Below, one piece after another: positions 9,076 to 16,904 of a stretch of 64,000 nucleotides of DNA; position 1 is the first letter of the stretch; each line of letters starts with the position of its first letter. Below the pieces are notes generated by a model. That model had not been told where the DNA came from. It saw only the letters and a list, made by a program, of their open reading frames with translations, and searched no databases. Origin of the DNA: Chloroflexi bacterium OHK40 (lineage in GTDB: Bacteria; Chloroflexota; Chloroflexia; Chloroflexales; Chloroflexaceae); NCBI GenBank assembly GCA_004367505.1, contig SFCB01000137.1, positions 1 to 64,000 on the forward strand, read 5' to 3'. A program made the translations under genes and the position numbers.

Positions 9076-9306
9076 ATGGAGACTATCGGCATCCACGTGG
9101 CCCTCGTGGCCGCGCAGATCGGGAATCTGCTGCTGCTGGCGCTCTGGGTCGGGCTTGCGCTCGTGGCTCTTCGGCACCTGCGGGGCGCACCCGTCCACGG
9201 GGCCGCCAGGCTTGGCTGGGCTGCCCTGATCGTGTTTGTGCCGTTGCTCGGGGCCACCGCCTTTCTGATCGCCGGGCCGCGCCAGCCGGACGGCAAACCG
9301 CGTTAG
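9076..9306 (+). CDS. small PLDc_N-like membrane protein
   Basis: A 76-aa protein with two hydrophobic helices (about 6-27 and 40-62), joined by a short basic loop and ending in a polar tail. The layout, with a WxGLALVALRHL-like first helix end and a second helix containing VPLLGATAFLIAGP, resembles the phospholipase-D-nuclease N-terminal (PLDc_N) family found as standalone small membrane proteins. No catalytic residues are present and no function is established. ATG 9076 was chosen because it opens the first helix. The frame extends further upstream into repeat DNA. A GGAG-type site is not obvious, so the start is tentative. Confidence 0.65.
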   Translation: METIGIHVALVAAQIGNLLLLALWVGLALVALRHLRGAPVHGAARLGWAALIVFVPLLGATAFLIAGPRQPDGKPR

Positions 9307-9523
9307 TGGCCCACCGCATCGAGCGTGCGGGGTCCGGACGCCCCACCGGTGCGTCCCAGCGAGATCGCGATCCAGCGCAAGCGCCGTGGTGACGCACCAG
9401 GCGCAATCCTTGCTCGTGCGCAACAACCGCCCGGTGCTCAGCGTCGTAGGGGCAGTGAGCGTAGCGGGCGCCTCGGCGCCCACCCCCGGCCGCATGTGGC
9501 CCGGGGCACGAGGGAGGAGAACC

Positions 9524-9811
9524 ATGGACACCAGACGTATTACCCGCAGCCGCAGCGACCGGATGATCGCCGGCGTCGCCGGCGGCCTGGCCGCCTACTT
9601 CGGGATCGACCCGCTCTTTGTTCGGATCGGCTTCATTGTGCTGAGCCTGCTCAACGGTGTGGGCGTGCTGCTCTACCTCGCCCTCTGGCTGATCGTTCCC
9701 AACGAGGGGAGCCTCACCGAGGGCCGCTCGACTGTCCAGGAAGCCGCCACCGAGATGCGTACCTACGTTGAAGAGTTGGTGAGCCGGGTGCGCGCCGCCT
9801 TCCAGCGCTGA
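9524..9811 (+). CDS. PspC-domain membrane protein
   Basis: A 95-aa PspC-family protein. It has an N-terminal basic stretch with RSRSDRMIAGVAGGLAAYFG, then DPLFVRIGF, one long hydrophobic segment (about 35-62) and the signature LALWLIVPNE. A short amphipathic C-terminal helix rich in Glu/Arg follows. PspC proteins sense membrane stress in the phage-shock response or act as stand-alone membrane modulators. No pspA or pspB is nearby. ATG 9524 follows the strong site GGGAGGAG. An upstream in-frame extension to 9386 is not homologous. Confidence 0.9.
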   Translation: MDTRRITRSRSDRMIAGVAGGLAAYFGIDPLFVRIGFIVLSLLNGVGVLLYLALWLIVPNEGSLTEGRSTVQEAATEMRTYVEELVSRVRAAFQR

Positions 9812-9853
9812 GGCGACCATCCTGGCCCGGGCCTGGGCAACAGTGGGCCATGC

Positions 9854-9886
9854 ACGGACCCGGACGGCAGCGCCGTCCGGGTCCGT
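9854..9886. terminator. 15-bp perfect hairpin after pspC-like gene
   Basis: Arms 9854-9868 and 9872-9886 are exact complements (ACGGACCCGGACGGC) around a 3-nt loop. The hairpin lies 42 bases after the PspC stop. It is very stable but has no U-tract. It is the probable end of the PspC transcript. Confidence 0.6.
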
Positions 9887-10001
9887 ACGTTAGCCCCACC
9901 CGAGCGTTTGGGCAGAGGGTGACTCGCTGCTGCACCTGCCGTCTCCGCGCGAAGAGGGGCGGTTTGACCAATTGGCCCGCTTCCGCTATCCTCGTGGCGC
10001 T

Positions 10002-11792
10002 ATGCAACTGCCGCGCCGCCTCTTTCTCGCTCTGGCCCTCGCCGCTACCCTGGCCGCCTGCGCGGCGCCACCTGCGCCCGCGCCCACGCCTGGCGCGGTT
10101 GCTCCGTCCCCTGTGCCGACCACGCCGCTGCCAGCGGTGATCGCGCTTCCCACACCTGCCCCCACCCGGCTCAGTGTGCCGACCCCCTCAGCAGTACCCA
10201 GCGCAACCCCCGAGCCGCGCGATCCGCTCTTCGATCCGCGCCGCCTGAGTTACGCCCACGGCTTCAATGGCCCCGAGATCCAGGCCTTCCTCGAAGCCCG
10301 TGGCAGCCCGCTCAAAGATGTGCGCTTTCAGGTGGGGAATCGCTCCCACTCCTTCACCGATGTGCTGGTGGGCCTCAGCAGCCTCTATAGCCTCAATCCT
10401 GGCCTGATCCTGGCCCTGATCGACCTGCAAAGCGGCCTGGTGAGCAGCAGCTCCGCCTCTGCCGAGCAACTCGCCTGGGCTCTCGGCTACCGGGGCGACG
10501 GCGGCGGTCGGCGCGGGCTCTACTCGCAGTTGCGCTGGGCTGCCCGGGAGTTGCGCTACGCCACCCGCGACTATGCCCTCAAGGGGGCTGGCCCGCCGCC
10601 ACCGCTCATCTTCGCCGATGGAACACGCCGGGATGTCAGCCCCGATCTGCCCTTCAGCCGCTATGTGCTCGCCCGGGTGCTCGCGCCCACCGTGGCGCCT
10701 GGCGGGCTGGGCCAGCGCCTCGATGGGCTCGTGAACAGCTACACGCGCCTCTTCGGCGACCCGCGTGAGCCTCCGACCGATTGGCCCGCCCCCGCCGAGC
10801 CCTTCCTCACCCGTCCGATGGCCGAGCAGTTTCCCGTGACATCCTTCTTCGACCACGACTCGCCCTTCCTCGGCCAGAACGGCTCGCTCCATACCTACTG
10901 GGGCCGTGTGGAGACCGATGGCAACTTCGCCTACGATGGGCATACCGGCTGGGATTATGGCATGGGCCCGCCCGACGTCGTGCTCGCCGCCGCCGACGGT
11001 GAAGTGATCTTCGCCGGAAACTCCGACGATGGCTGCGCAACGCCCGCCCGCGCCGTCATCCTCGATCACGGCAATGGCTACCGCACTCTGTACTGGCACC
11101 TCGCCAGTATCGCGGTTGAGGCTGGCCAGCAAGTGGCTCGTGGCGCCGAACTAGGGGTGGCTGGCGAGAGCGGATGCGCGATCGGTGCCCATCTCCACTT
11201 CCAGGTGCAGTACCTTGGCCGCGATGTGGACCCCTACGGGTGGTGTGGAGTAGCCCCTGACCCGTGGGCCTCGAGCCCCGCCGGGCAGGTGAGTGTCTGG
11301 CTCTGGCAGGATATGCCCACGCCCTGCGGGCCTGCCCCACCCGGAGTGGTGGTGGTGGACGATGGAGCGCCTGGCTTTGTGAGCAGCGGGCAGTGGCAAC
11401 CCAGCGAGGTAGGCTATGGCGGCGGGTCGCGCTTTGCGGCCTCAAGCTTTGCTGGCAGTGCCGCCAGGCCCTGGCGTGCGGCCACCCTCCGGCCTGCTGC
11501 GGTGGTGGCCTGGCAACCAGAGCTTCCCGCGCCCGGCCGCTACCGGGTGCTCGCCTATGTGCCCTTCGCGCTCAACGGCCTCGACGAGACCCGCGAGCAG
11601 CGCTATCTGGTGCGTCACAGCGGCGGTGAGAGTCTGGTTGCCGTGAACGCAGAAGATGCGCGCAACTGGTGGGCCGACCTCGGCGAGTATGAGCTACGGC
11701 CGGGTGAGGCAGTGGTAAGCGCCAGCACCCTCGCCGGCGACGACCGCCGCGGGATCTGGGTAGACGCGGTGGCCTTCGTGCCAGTACGGTGA
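10002..11792 (+). CDS. M23-family metallopeptidase lipoprotein
   Basis: A 596-aa secreted protein. ATG 10002 gives a short basic N terminus, a hydrophobic core and the lipobox LAAC at about residues 20-23, so it should be a lipoprotein. A Pro/Ala/Thr-rich spacer (about 25-75) follows. The LytM/M23 domain lies near residues 285-420, with HTGWDYG (zinc His and Asp) and IGAHLHFQV (HxH). The C-terminal about 140 residues look like a beta-rich binding domain with Trp- and Gly-rich strands. M23 enzymes cut peptidoglycan peptide bridges, though some are inactive regulators. Here the zinc ligands appear intact. The gene stands alone, convergent with the ABC permease gene. Confidence 0.9.
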   Translation: MQLPRRLFLALALAATLAACAAPPAPAPTPGAVAPSPVPTTPLPAVIALPTPAPTRLSVPTPSAVPSATPEPRDPLFDPRRLSYAHGFNGPEIQAFLEARGSPLKDVRFQVGNRSHSFTDVLVGLSSLYSLNPGLILALIDLQSGLVSSSSASAEQLAWALGYRGDGGGRRGLYSQLRWAARELRYATRDYALKGAGPPPPLIFADGTRRDVSPDLPFSRYVLARVLAPTVAPGGLGQRLDGLVNSYTRLFGDPREPPTDWPAPAEPFLTRPMAEQFPVTSFFDHDSPFLGQNGSLHTYWGRVETDGNFAYDGHTGWDYGMGPPDVVLAAADGEVIFAGNSDDGCATPARAVILDHGNGYRTLYWHLASIAVEAGQQVARGAELGVAGESGCAIGAHLHFQVQYLGRDVDPYGWCGVAPDPWASSPAGQVSVWLWQDMPTPCGPAPPGVVVVDDGAPGFVSSGQWQPSEVGYGGGSRFAASSFAGSAARPWRAATLRPAAVVAWQPELPAPGRYRVLAYVPFALNGLDETREQRYLVRHSGGESLVAVNAEDARNWWADLGEYELRPGEAVVSASTLAGDDRRGIWVDAVAFVPVR

Positions 11793-11922
11793 TGGTGTGC
11801 TCACCCGAGCGATGGCCTGGTGTACGCTGGCTAGCCACGCCTCCCCGCCAAGGCATGTTCTCAAGCCGGACCTGAGATGACACCATCCGGTTCGGGTTCT
11901 CGAGCCAGGGATCGCCATCCCC

Positions 11923-12669
11923 CTACTGGGTGCTGAAGATCAGGTCCCGGCGGGAGAAGGCGTACACCGCGAGGCCCAGCAGCGAGACGAGCAACGACGC
12001 CTGGGCCAGCAGGTTCGCGATCGCCGTCGGGGTGCTGTAGTCGCGCGTGACGGCGAGCTGGAAGCCGTAGAAGGCCGGGACAAGCGGGCCGCCGAGCAGC
12101 GCCTGGAGCGCCCGCAGCAGGGCGCGCACAGTCTCCGGGAGCGCCTCGAGCACCGTGCCGCCGATGAAGTTGCTGGAGAAGGCGAGGGCGATCAGGCCGA
12201 GCACGAACAGGCGCCAGTTGGTGGGGAGGACCAGGGGCGAGAGCATGAGCATCAGCGCCGCCAGCAGGCCGATGTTGAGCAGCAACGGCATCGTCCCCAG
12301 CACCCACCCGGCCAGATCCAGGTCGAAGGGGCGGTTGAGCGCCGCGACGATCAGGCAGAGTAGCCCGTAGGAGCCGGCGACAATCGTACACGCGGCGGCG
12401 AAGAGTCCGAGCAGGTAGGCTGCGCGGCCGAGCCCCCTGGCCAGGAGCAGATAGCCCTGTGGCCGATCGCCGAGGCCAATCAGCGAGGCCATGGTGTACA
12501 GCGTGAGGACGGGGGTAAAGACCCCCGTGACACTAAAGAAGTACTCGGCGTCCATCGGGCGGCGCAGGAAGATCGCGTAGGTGACGAGCACGGCAATGAT
12601 CTCGATCGCCACCCGGCCAGAGCGCAGGTACTCTAGCAGCGTAAAACCGATAAAGCGTAGCAGGCGCAT
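11923..12669 (-). CDS. ABC-2-type transporter permease
   Basis: A 248-aa integral membrane protein with about six hydrophobic helices and a cytoplasmic tail ending SRRDLIFSTQ. Its position three bases after the ABC ATPase stop marks it as the permease half of an exporter. The sequence is too generic to predict a substrate. It is the last gene of the seven-gene minus-strand unit that begins with the hydrogenase-like large subunit, so it is expected to be expressed with those proteins. Confidence 0.8.
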   Translation of the reverse strand: MRLLRFIGFTLLEYLRSGRVAIEIIAVLVTYAIFLRRPMDAEYFFSVTGVFTPVLTLYTMASLIGLGDRPQGYLLLARGLGRAAYLLGLFAAACTIVAGSYGLLCLIVAALNRPFDLDLAGWVLGTMPLLLNIGLLAALMLMLSPLVLPTNWRLFVLGLIALAFSSNFIGGTVLEALPETVRALLRALQALLGGPLVPAFYGFQLAVTRDYSTPTAIANLLAQASLLVSLLGLAVYAFSRRDLIFSTQ

Positions 12670-12672
12670 CGC

Positions 12673-13776
12673 TTAGTCCACCTCCTGCCGTGCCCCGCTG
12701 GCATCCTCATCGCCACTTCTGCCGAGCAGTTCGTTGAGCAGGGTGTCGCCCTCGCCGGGGCGCCGGGGCGGCGGGGGCGGCGCGCTCGGGCTTTGCAAGG
12801 GAACTGGCCACCCATCGGGATGCGCTGGCCGACGGGTAGGCGCGGGCGATGCCTCCGGCTGCGGTCGCTGAGCGCCGTAGACCGCCTGGCGATAGAGTTG
12901 TTCGAGCGGGCTCTCCAGGGGCTCAAGCGCGAGAATACTCACCTCCGCGTCGAGCAGCGTGCGCAGCACCGCCGCCTGGAGCGCCGCCGAGTTGGGGTTG
13001 ATGCGCACGCCCTGCGGCTCGCTGCTGACAGCCACGGCGAGCAATTCCAGGCGCCGTCGCACTTCGGGCGATAGCCTGTCCACCCGGATGCGCACGCTGC
13101 CTGCCACATTCCGCAGGTCGGCCACGGTTGCCTCGATCACAATCTTGCCACCTGCAAGAACACCCACCCGGTCGCAGAGCAGCTCAACCTCTTGCAGGTA
13201 GTGTGTGCAGAGGAACACAGTATGCCCACGGTCGCGCACAGCGGCAAGAAGCTCGATCACCTCGCGCTGGCCGGCCGGGTCCAGGCCGCTGGTGGGCTCG
13301 TCGATCAGCAGCAGGTCCGGGTCGGCCAGCAACGCCTGGGCCACACCGAGCCGCTGCAGCATGCCCTTGGAGAAGGTGCCCAGGCTGCGATCGGCCGCCT
13401 CGTGCAGCCCCACGGTGGCCAGTTCGCGCTCCACCCGTTCGTGGAGCTCAGCCCCGCGGAGGCCGCTGAAGGCGCCGAGGAAGCGCAGGTACTCGCGGGC
13501 CGTGTAGCGGGTATGGTAGCGTTGCCGCTCGGGGATGTAGCCGATCCGTGGCCGGGCGCGTTCGAGGTTGCTGTCGCCGAAGAGGCGTACCCGGCCGCGA
13601 TTCGGGCGCAGGAAGCCCAGCATCAGGTGGATCAGGGTCGATTTCCCCGAGCCGTTCGGCCCCAGCAGGCCGAAGACCTCGCCGGCGGCCACGCGCAGGT
13701 TCAGGCCCTGTAGCACGGGAAGCTCGCCGTAGGCCTTGTACAGTTCGTCGATCTCGATGACGTCGGTCACGGCCAT
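12673..13776 (-). CDS. ABC transporter ATP-binding protein
   Basis: A 367-aa ABC-2 exporter ATPase. It has Walker A GPNGSGKST near residue 40, Q-loop region GYIPERQRYHTRY, signature FSKGMLQRLGVAQAL, Walker B LLLIDEPTSGLDP and the switch His in FLCTHYLQE. After the nucleotide-binding domain (about 1-215) a DUF4162-like region is followed by an unusual Pro/Ala-rich tail of about 75 residues (from about 295 on). The open frame runs upstream to 14403, but that part is out-of-frame reading of the preceding membrane gene. ATG 13776 begins the conserved domain five bases after that gene's stop. Confidence 0.92.
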   Translation of the reverse strand: MAVTDVIEIDELYKAYGELPVLQGLNLRVAAGEVFGLLGPNGSGKSTLIHLMLGFLRPNRGRVRLFGDSNLERARPRIGYIPERQRYHTRYTAREYLRFLGAFSGLRGAELHERVERELATVGLHEAADRSLGTFSKGMLQRLGVAQALLADPDLLLIDEPTSGLDPAGQREVIELLAAVRDRGHTVFLCTHYLQEVELLCDRVGVLAGGKIVIEATVADLRNVAGSVRIRVDRLSPEVRRRLELLAVAVSSEPQGVRINPNSAALQAAVLRTLLDAEVSILALEPLESPLEQLYRQAVYGAQRPQPEASPAPTRRPAHPDGWPVPLQSPSAPPPPPRRPGEGDTLLNELLGRSGDEDASGARQEVD

Positions 13777-13781
13777 TCCCT

Positions 13782-14597
13782 TCACTGGCGTCCGGCGAGG
13801 GCAAGGGCGAGCGACGCAATGGCGGCCAGGGGTAGCGCCCAGAGGGCCTGGAGTTGCAGGGCAGCGGGGAGTGTCAGGCGGGGTAGGCGGCCATCGAGGC
13901 GTCGCAGCAAGAGCGCTCCGGCCACGAAGCCGGCGGCGACCATTGCGAGGGCGAGCCACGTCGGGGCCACGGCGCTCGGTAGGAGCGCAACGAGGGATGC
14001 GGCCAGCAGGGCGCTGGCCCGCACCTCGCGTGCCCAGGCGTCGCTCACCCGGGCCTCGGGGGGCAGGCCCGCCGTCGTTCCGCCTGGGGTGACGTTCTCC
14101 TCGGCGCCAAAAGGCCCCTGGCCAAGGGCGGCTGGGAGCGCCAGCAAGGCCGCAGCGGCAGCAAGCAGGTGGGCCGTTGCCGTGGCGGGGCGCCAATCGC
14201 CGTGGGCGGCCAGGGCCACCCCCAGGGCTGCCCACAGCACTGCGCGGGCGAGCCCCCCCAGTTGAGCCTCGCGGATGCCCGCTCGGACCACGCCGGGCAC
14301 TCCGGCGGCCAGCGCGGGCAGCAGCGGCAGCAAAAATGCCACCTCGAAGCCGGCCCACGCCCAGAACCAGGCCGTGCCGCCGCCAGCCGGGTGCAGCGGC
14401 CACGGCGTGGCCGCCAGGCCTAGCCCGGCGCAGACAACGCTCGCCAGGGCTGCCCGGCCCTCGCGGCTGCCCAGGCCAGCCGTCGCTGGGAGTGCCGGCC
14501 GGCCTCTGGCCAGCAGCCCGAAGGCGAGCCCGAGCGCTACCACTGTGAGCAGGCCCGGGTAGAGTACGGCGGCAATGATCGCGGAGAGAAGTTCCAT
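13782..14597 (-). CDS. NuoH/HyfC-like membrane subunit (diverged)
   Basis: A 271-aa protein with about eight hydrophobic helices. The N terminus (LSAIIAAVLYPGLLTVVALGLAFGLLARG) and the loop PFGAEENVTPGGTTAG recall the NuoH/HyfC/EchB family, in which an acidic AEE/D-E loop faces the quinone or hydrogenase module. Many conserved charged positions of true NuoH are not seen, so the assignment rests partly on its place beside NuoN- and NuoD-like genes. ATG 14597 has GGAAGGG upstream. An alternative start lies at 14642. It is separated by 96 bases from the NuoN-like gene before it and by 5 bases from the ABC ATPase after it. Confidence 0.6.
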   Translation of the reverse strand: MELLSAIIAAVLYPGLLTVVALGLAFGLLARGRPALPATAGLGSREGRAALASVVCAGLGLAATPWPLHPAGGGTAWFWAWAGFEVAFLLPLLPALAAGVPGVVRAGIREAQLGGLARAVLWAALGVALAAHGDWRPATATAHLLAAAAALLALPAALGQGPFGAEENVTPGGTTAGLPPEARVSDAWAREVRASALLAASLVALLPSAVAPTWLALAMVAAGFVAGALLLRRLDGRLPRLTLPAALQLQALWALPLAAIASLALALAGRQ

Positions 14598-14693
14598 AGT
14601 GCCCTTCCAGCCGGCTGGCTCGGGCGGGTGAAGCGGGCCCATTGTTCGGCTTCCGCGCCCCGGGTGTAAACCATCAACGCTGGCCAGGCGCAG

Positions 14694-16145
14694 CTAGAGG
14701 GCCCGAATGAACGCAAGTCCGCGGAGCGCCTCGGCGATAGTGCCGAGCAGTGGTTGCGGGTACAGCCCGATCGCCAGGCACAGCAGCAGCAAGATGCCTG
14801 TCAGTGCCGCAGTGCTGCGTGGCTCTGGCTCCAGCCGGCGCTGCGTCGGCCGGTCGAGCTCTGTTTCCCCGATCAGCAGCGGTTCTGCGGCCACCGTCTC
14901 CTCGGCTGGTCCGAGCAGCCGCTCGCCTACCGCTCGCGCCAGCCCCAGCCCGGCTAGCCCCGTTCCCAGCACCAGCAGCCCCAACTCGGCCCACCCGCGC
15001 TCCGCAGCTGCCTGGTAGAGCAGGAGGTGGCTGATCGCGCCGTTGAGCGGCGGTAGCCCGAGCAGCGCCAGCCCGCCCGCAAGCAGGCCCGCGCTGGCTA
15101 CTGGCCACCGGCGCAGCAGATCGCGCCGCAGCACCCCGGGCGTACGACCGTCTGGGCGCTCCAGCAGCGCCAGGCTCACAAAGATTAATGTCACCGCGAT
15201 GATCTGGTTCAGCGCGCCGAAGATCGCGCCGGCCAACCCTAGCGTCGTCACCGAGGCCAGGCCATAGAATACCATACCACAGTTGTACAGGATGAGATAC
15301 GCGAGTGTGCGCCTGAGCGTGGCGGCGCCAAGGGCGAGCCCCGCGCCGATTACGGTGCTGAACAGGGCCCCCACCCGCATGACGCCGATCGCCCCTTCGC
15401 TCTCCAGCAGCAGCGAGGGGAAGCTCTGGAAGGTGAAGATCAATACCAGCAGGCTCGTCGTGTTCAGCAGGGTGATAATCAGCGCCGCCACGAGTGGCTC
15501 GGCATCGTCGACCAGGTCGGTGAGCCAGGTGTGGAAGGGAATGAGTGCCAGCCGCAGCGCAAAGCTCACCCCGAGCAGCGCCAGAATGAATCGGGATGGT
15601 GAGATCCGCCCGGGCAACTCCCCCGGGCGATAGATGTCGGTGAGCACGAAGGCGATGTACATCAGCACGCAGGCCACGACCATCAGCACCAGGTATTTCA
15701 GCGCCGCCGCGATCGCCCGCGTGCCCACCAGGGTACTCGCGCCCGCTGGCAGGTCGACGATCGCCAGCACCGCCGTCAGCCCGGTGGCGGCGAGCAGCAG
15801 CGTGGTGATAAACGGGTTCTGCAAGAGCAGCACGGCGCACACCTGGGCAATGGTGAAGAGCGCAATCGGTACGAAGTTTTCGCCGTGGGGTAGGTGCCAG
15901 GCAGCCACCAGCGCGAAGCCGCCAGTGGCGAGGAAGAGCAGCATGAAGACCCGATTGAGGGCGTTCAGGGTGAGCGTGACCCCCAGGAACCGCGTCGGGT
16001 CGTCGAGGGGGATCTGGGTGGCGAGCAGCATTTGGGCCAGCACCGTGCCCAGGGCGGCGAAGATCACCAGGCTGGTGCGCCGCCGCAGGACGAAGGTGCT
16101 GAGCGCCATCGTCACCGGGAAGAAGATGAGGAGCAGGTAGAGCAT
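14694..16145 (-). CDS. NuoN/HyfB/MrpD-like antiporter-type subunit
   Basis: A 483-aa protein with about 13-14 hydrophobic helices, from the proton-conducting Mrp-antiporter/complex-I family. Family marks include AALKYLVLMVV (helix-7 Lys region), PFHTWLTDLVDDAEP (matching PxHxWLpdA...AP) and RRTLAYLILYNCG (matching KRxLAYSSixxxG, with Lys replaced by Arg). The Glu normally found in helix 5 is not apparent in QVCAVLLLQNPFITTLL. A polar loop of about 45 residues precedes the last helix. The start directly abuts the stop of the upstream gene (16146), so translation is likely coupled. It is probably part of a membrane complex, but ion translocation is uncertain. Confidence 0.8.
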   Translation of the reverse strand: MLYLLLIFFPVTMALSTFVLRRRTSLVIFAALGTVLAQMLLATQIPLDDPTRFLGVTLTLNALNRVFMLLFLATGGFALVAAWHLPHGENFVPIALFTIAQVCAVLLLQNPFITTLLLAATGLTAVLAIVDLPAGASTLVGTRAIAAALKYLVLMVVACVLMYIAFVLTDIYRPGELPGRISPSRFILALLGVSFALRLALIPFHTWLTDLVDDAEPLVAALIITLLNTTSLLVLIFTFQSFPSLLLESEGAIGVMRVGALFSTVIGAGLALGAATLRRTLAYLILYNCGMVFYGLASVTTLGLAGAIFGALNQIIAVTLIFVSLALLERPDGRTPGVLRRDLLRRWPVASAGLLAGGLALLGLPPLNGAISHLLLYQAAAERGWAELGLLVLGTGLAGLGLARAVGERLLGPAEETVAAEPLLIGETELDRPTQRRLEPEPRSTAALTGILLLLCLAIGLYPQPLLGTIAEALRGLAFIRAL

Positions 16146-16874
16146 TTAGCGCCTGTAGAGCTCGTTGAGCTCGAGCGTCTTGAGCCGTCCGTAGAGCAGG
16201 CCGGCAAGGTAGGCCACCGCCAGGGCCAGCAAGATGTTGAAGAGGCTGAGCAAGGCCAATGGAAAGACGTTCAGGCCGCTCGCCTCGGGCGTGCTCACCA
16301 CAGCCGTGTAGAGCAGGTCGATCGCACTGGCGCAGAGCAGGAGCCCCAGGCCAATCTTCAGCACGTCACCGGCAGTGGCGATCGTGAGTACGCCGGTGAG
16401 GGCGAGCCAGTACCAGGCAAAGTCGATCGCCACCGATGGCCCGATCGGATAGATCCGTGGTAGAGCCAGGCTCGCCATCAGTGCGAGGACCCCCGCCCAG
16501 AATGGCACGACGTAGTCGCTCAGTTGGAAGGGCGCGGTGGCGCGCTGGCGCTGCGCGGCCCGCGCCGCTCGCCGCAGTTCGGCCAGGCCGAACTCGTCGA
16601 GGTTCTCCAGGCCGTACTCGCGTGAGAAGGTGAGCGCGGTGATGGCGAGAATCAGCGTTACCGCCACCCCCGTGCAGAGCTTGACGAGGACCAGTGTGCT
16701 GATCTCCAACCCGAAGAGGCTGATATCCGGCGCGACAAAGCGCTGTTCGGCGAGGAAGAGCGCGATCGTTACGTAATTGAGTAGTAGAGCTGGAATGGTT
16801 ATCCGCCAGTCGCGGAAGAGGAGCACCACGGCCGCAGTGAGGCCAATGGCGATCAGGAACCAGTTGATGCCCAT
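16146..16874 (-). CDS. NuoK/HyfE-like membrane subunit
   Basis: A 242-aa protein with about seven hydrophobic helices broken by a basic cytoplasmic loop (LAELRRAARAAQRQRATAP). The C-terminal part, GVLTIATAGDVLKIGLGLLLCASAIDLL onward, follows the NuoK pattern (GlyLxxrnxixxLiGlElllnavnLl) but lacks the membrane-embedded glutamates of NuoK. The overall size and the extra N-terminal helices fit HyfE-type subunits better than true NuoK. ATG 16874 was preferred to an earlier in-frame start at 16904 because it opens the first helix. Function is inferred mainly from its place between two antiporter-like genes. Confidence 0.6.
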   Translation of the reverse strand: MGINWFLIAIGLTAAVVLLFRDWRITIPALLLNYVTIALFLAEQRFVAPDISLFGLEISTLVLVKLCTGVAVTLILAITALTFSREYGLENLDEFGLAELRRAARAAQRQRATAPFQLSDYVVPFWAGVLALMASLALPRIYPIGPSVAIDFAWYWLALTGVLTIATAGDVLKIGLGLLLCASAIDLLYTAVVSTPEASGLNVFPLALLSLFNILLALAVAYLAGLLYGRLKTLELNELYRR

Positions 16875-16904
16875 CGTACGCCCCCTCGGACAAGGTTTCA
16901 GCAT

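Noticed and set aside
13777-14403. N-terminal extension of the ABC ATPase
   Set aside because: It overlaps the NuoH-like gene in another frame and is Arg/Pro/Gly-rich. The conserved ATPase begins at ATG 13776.
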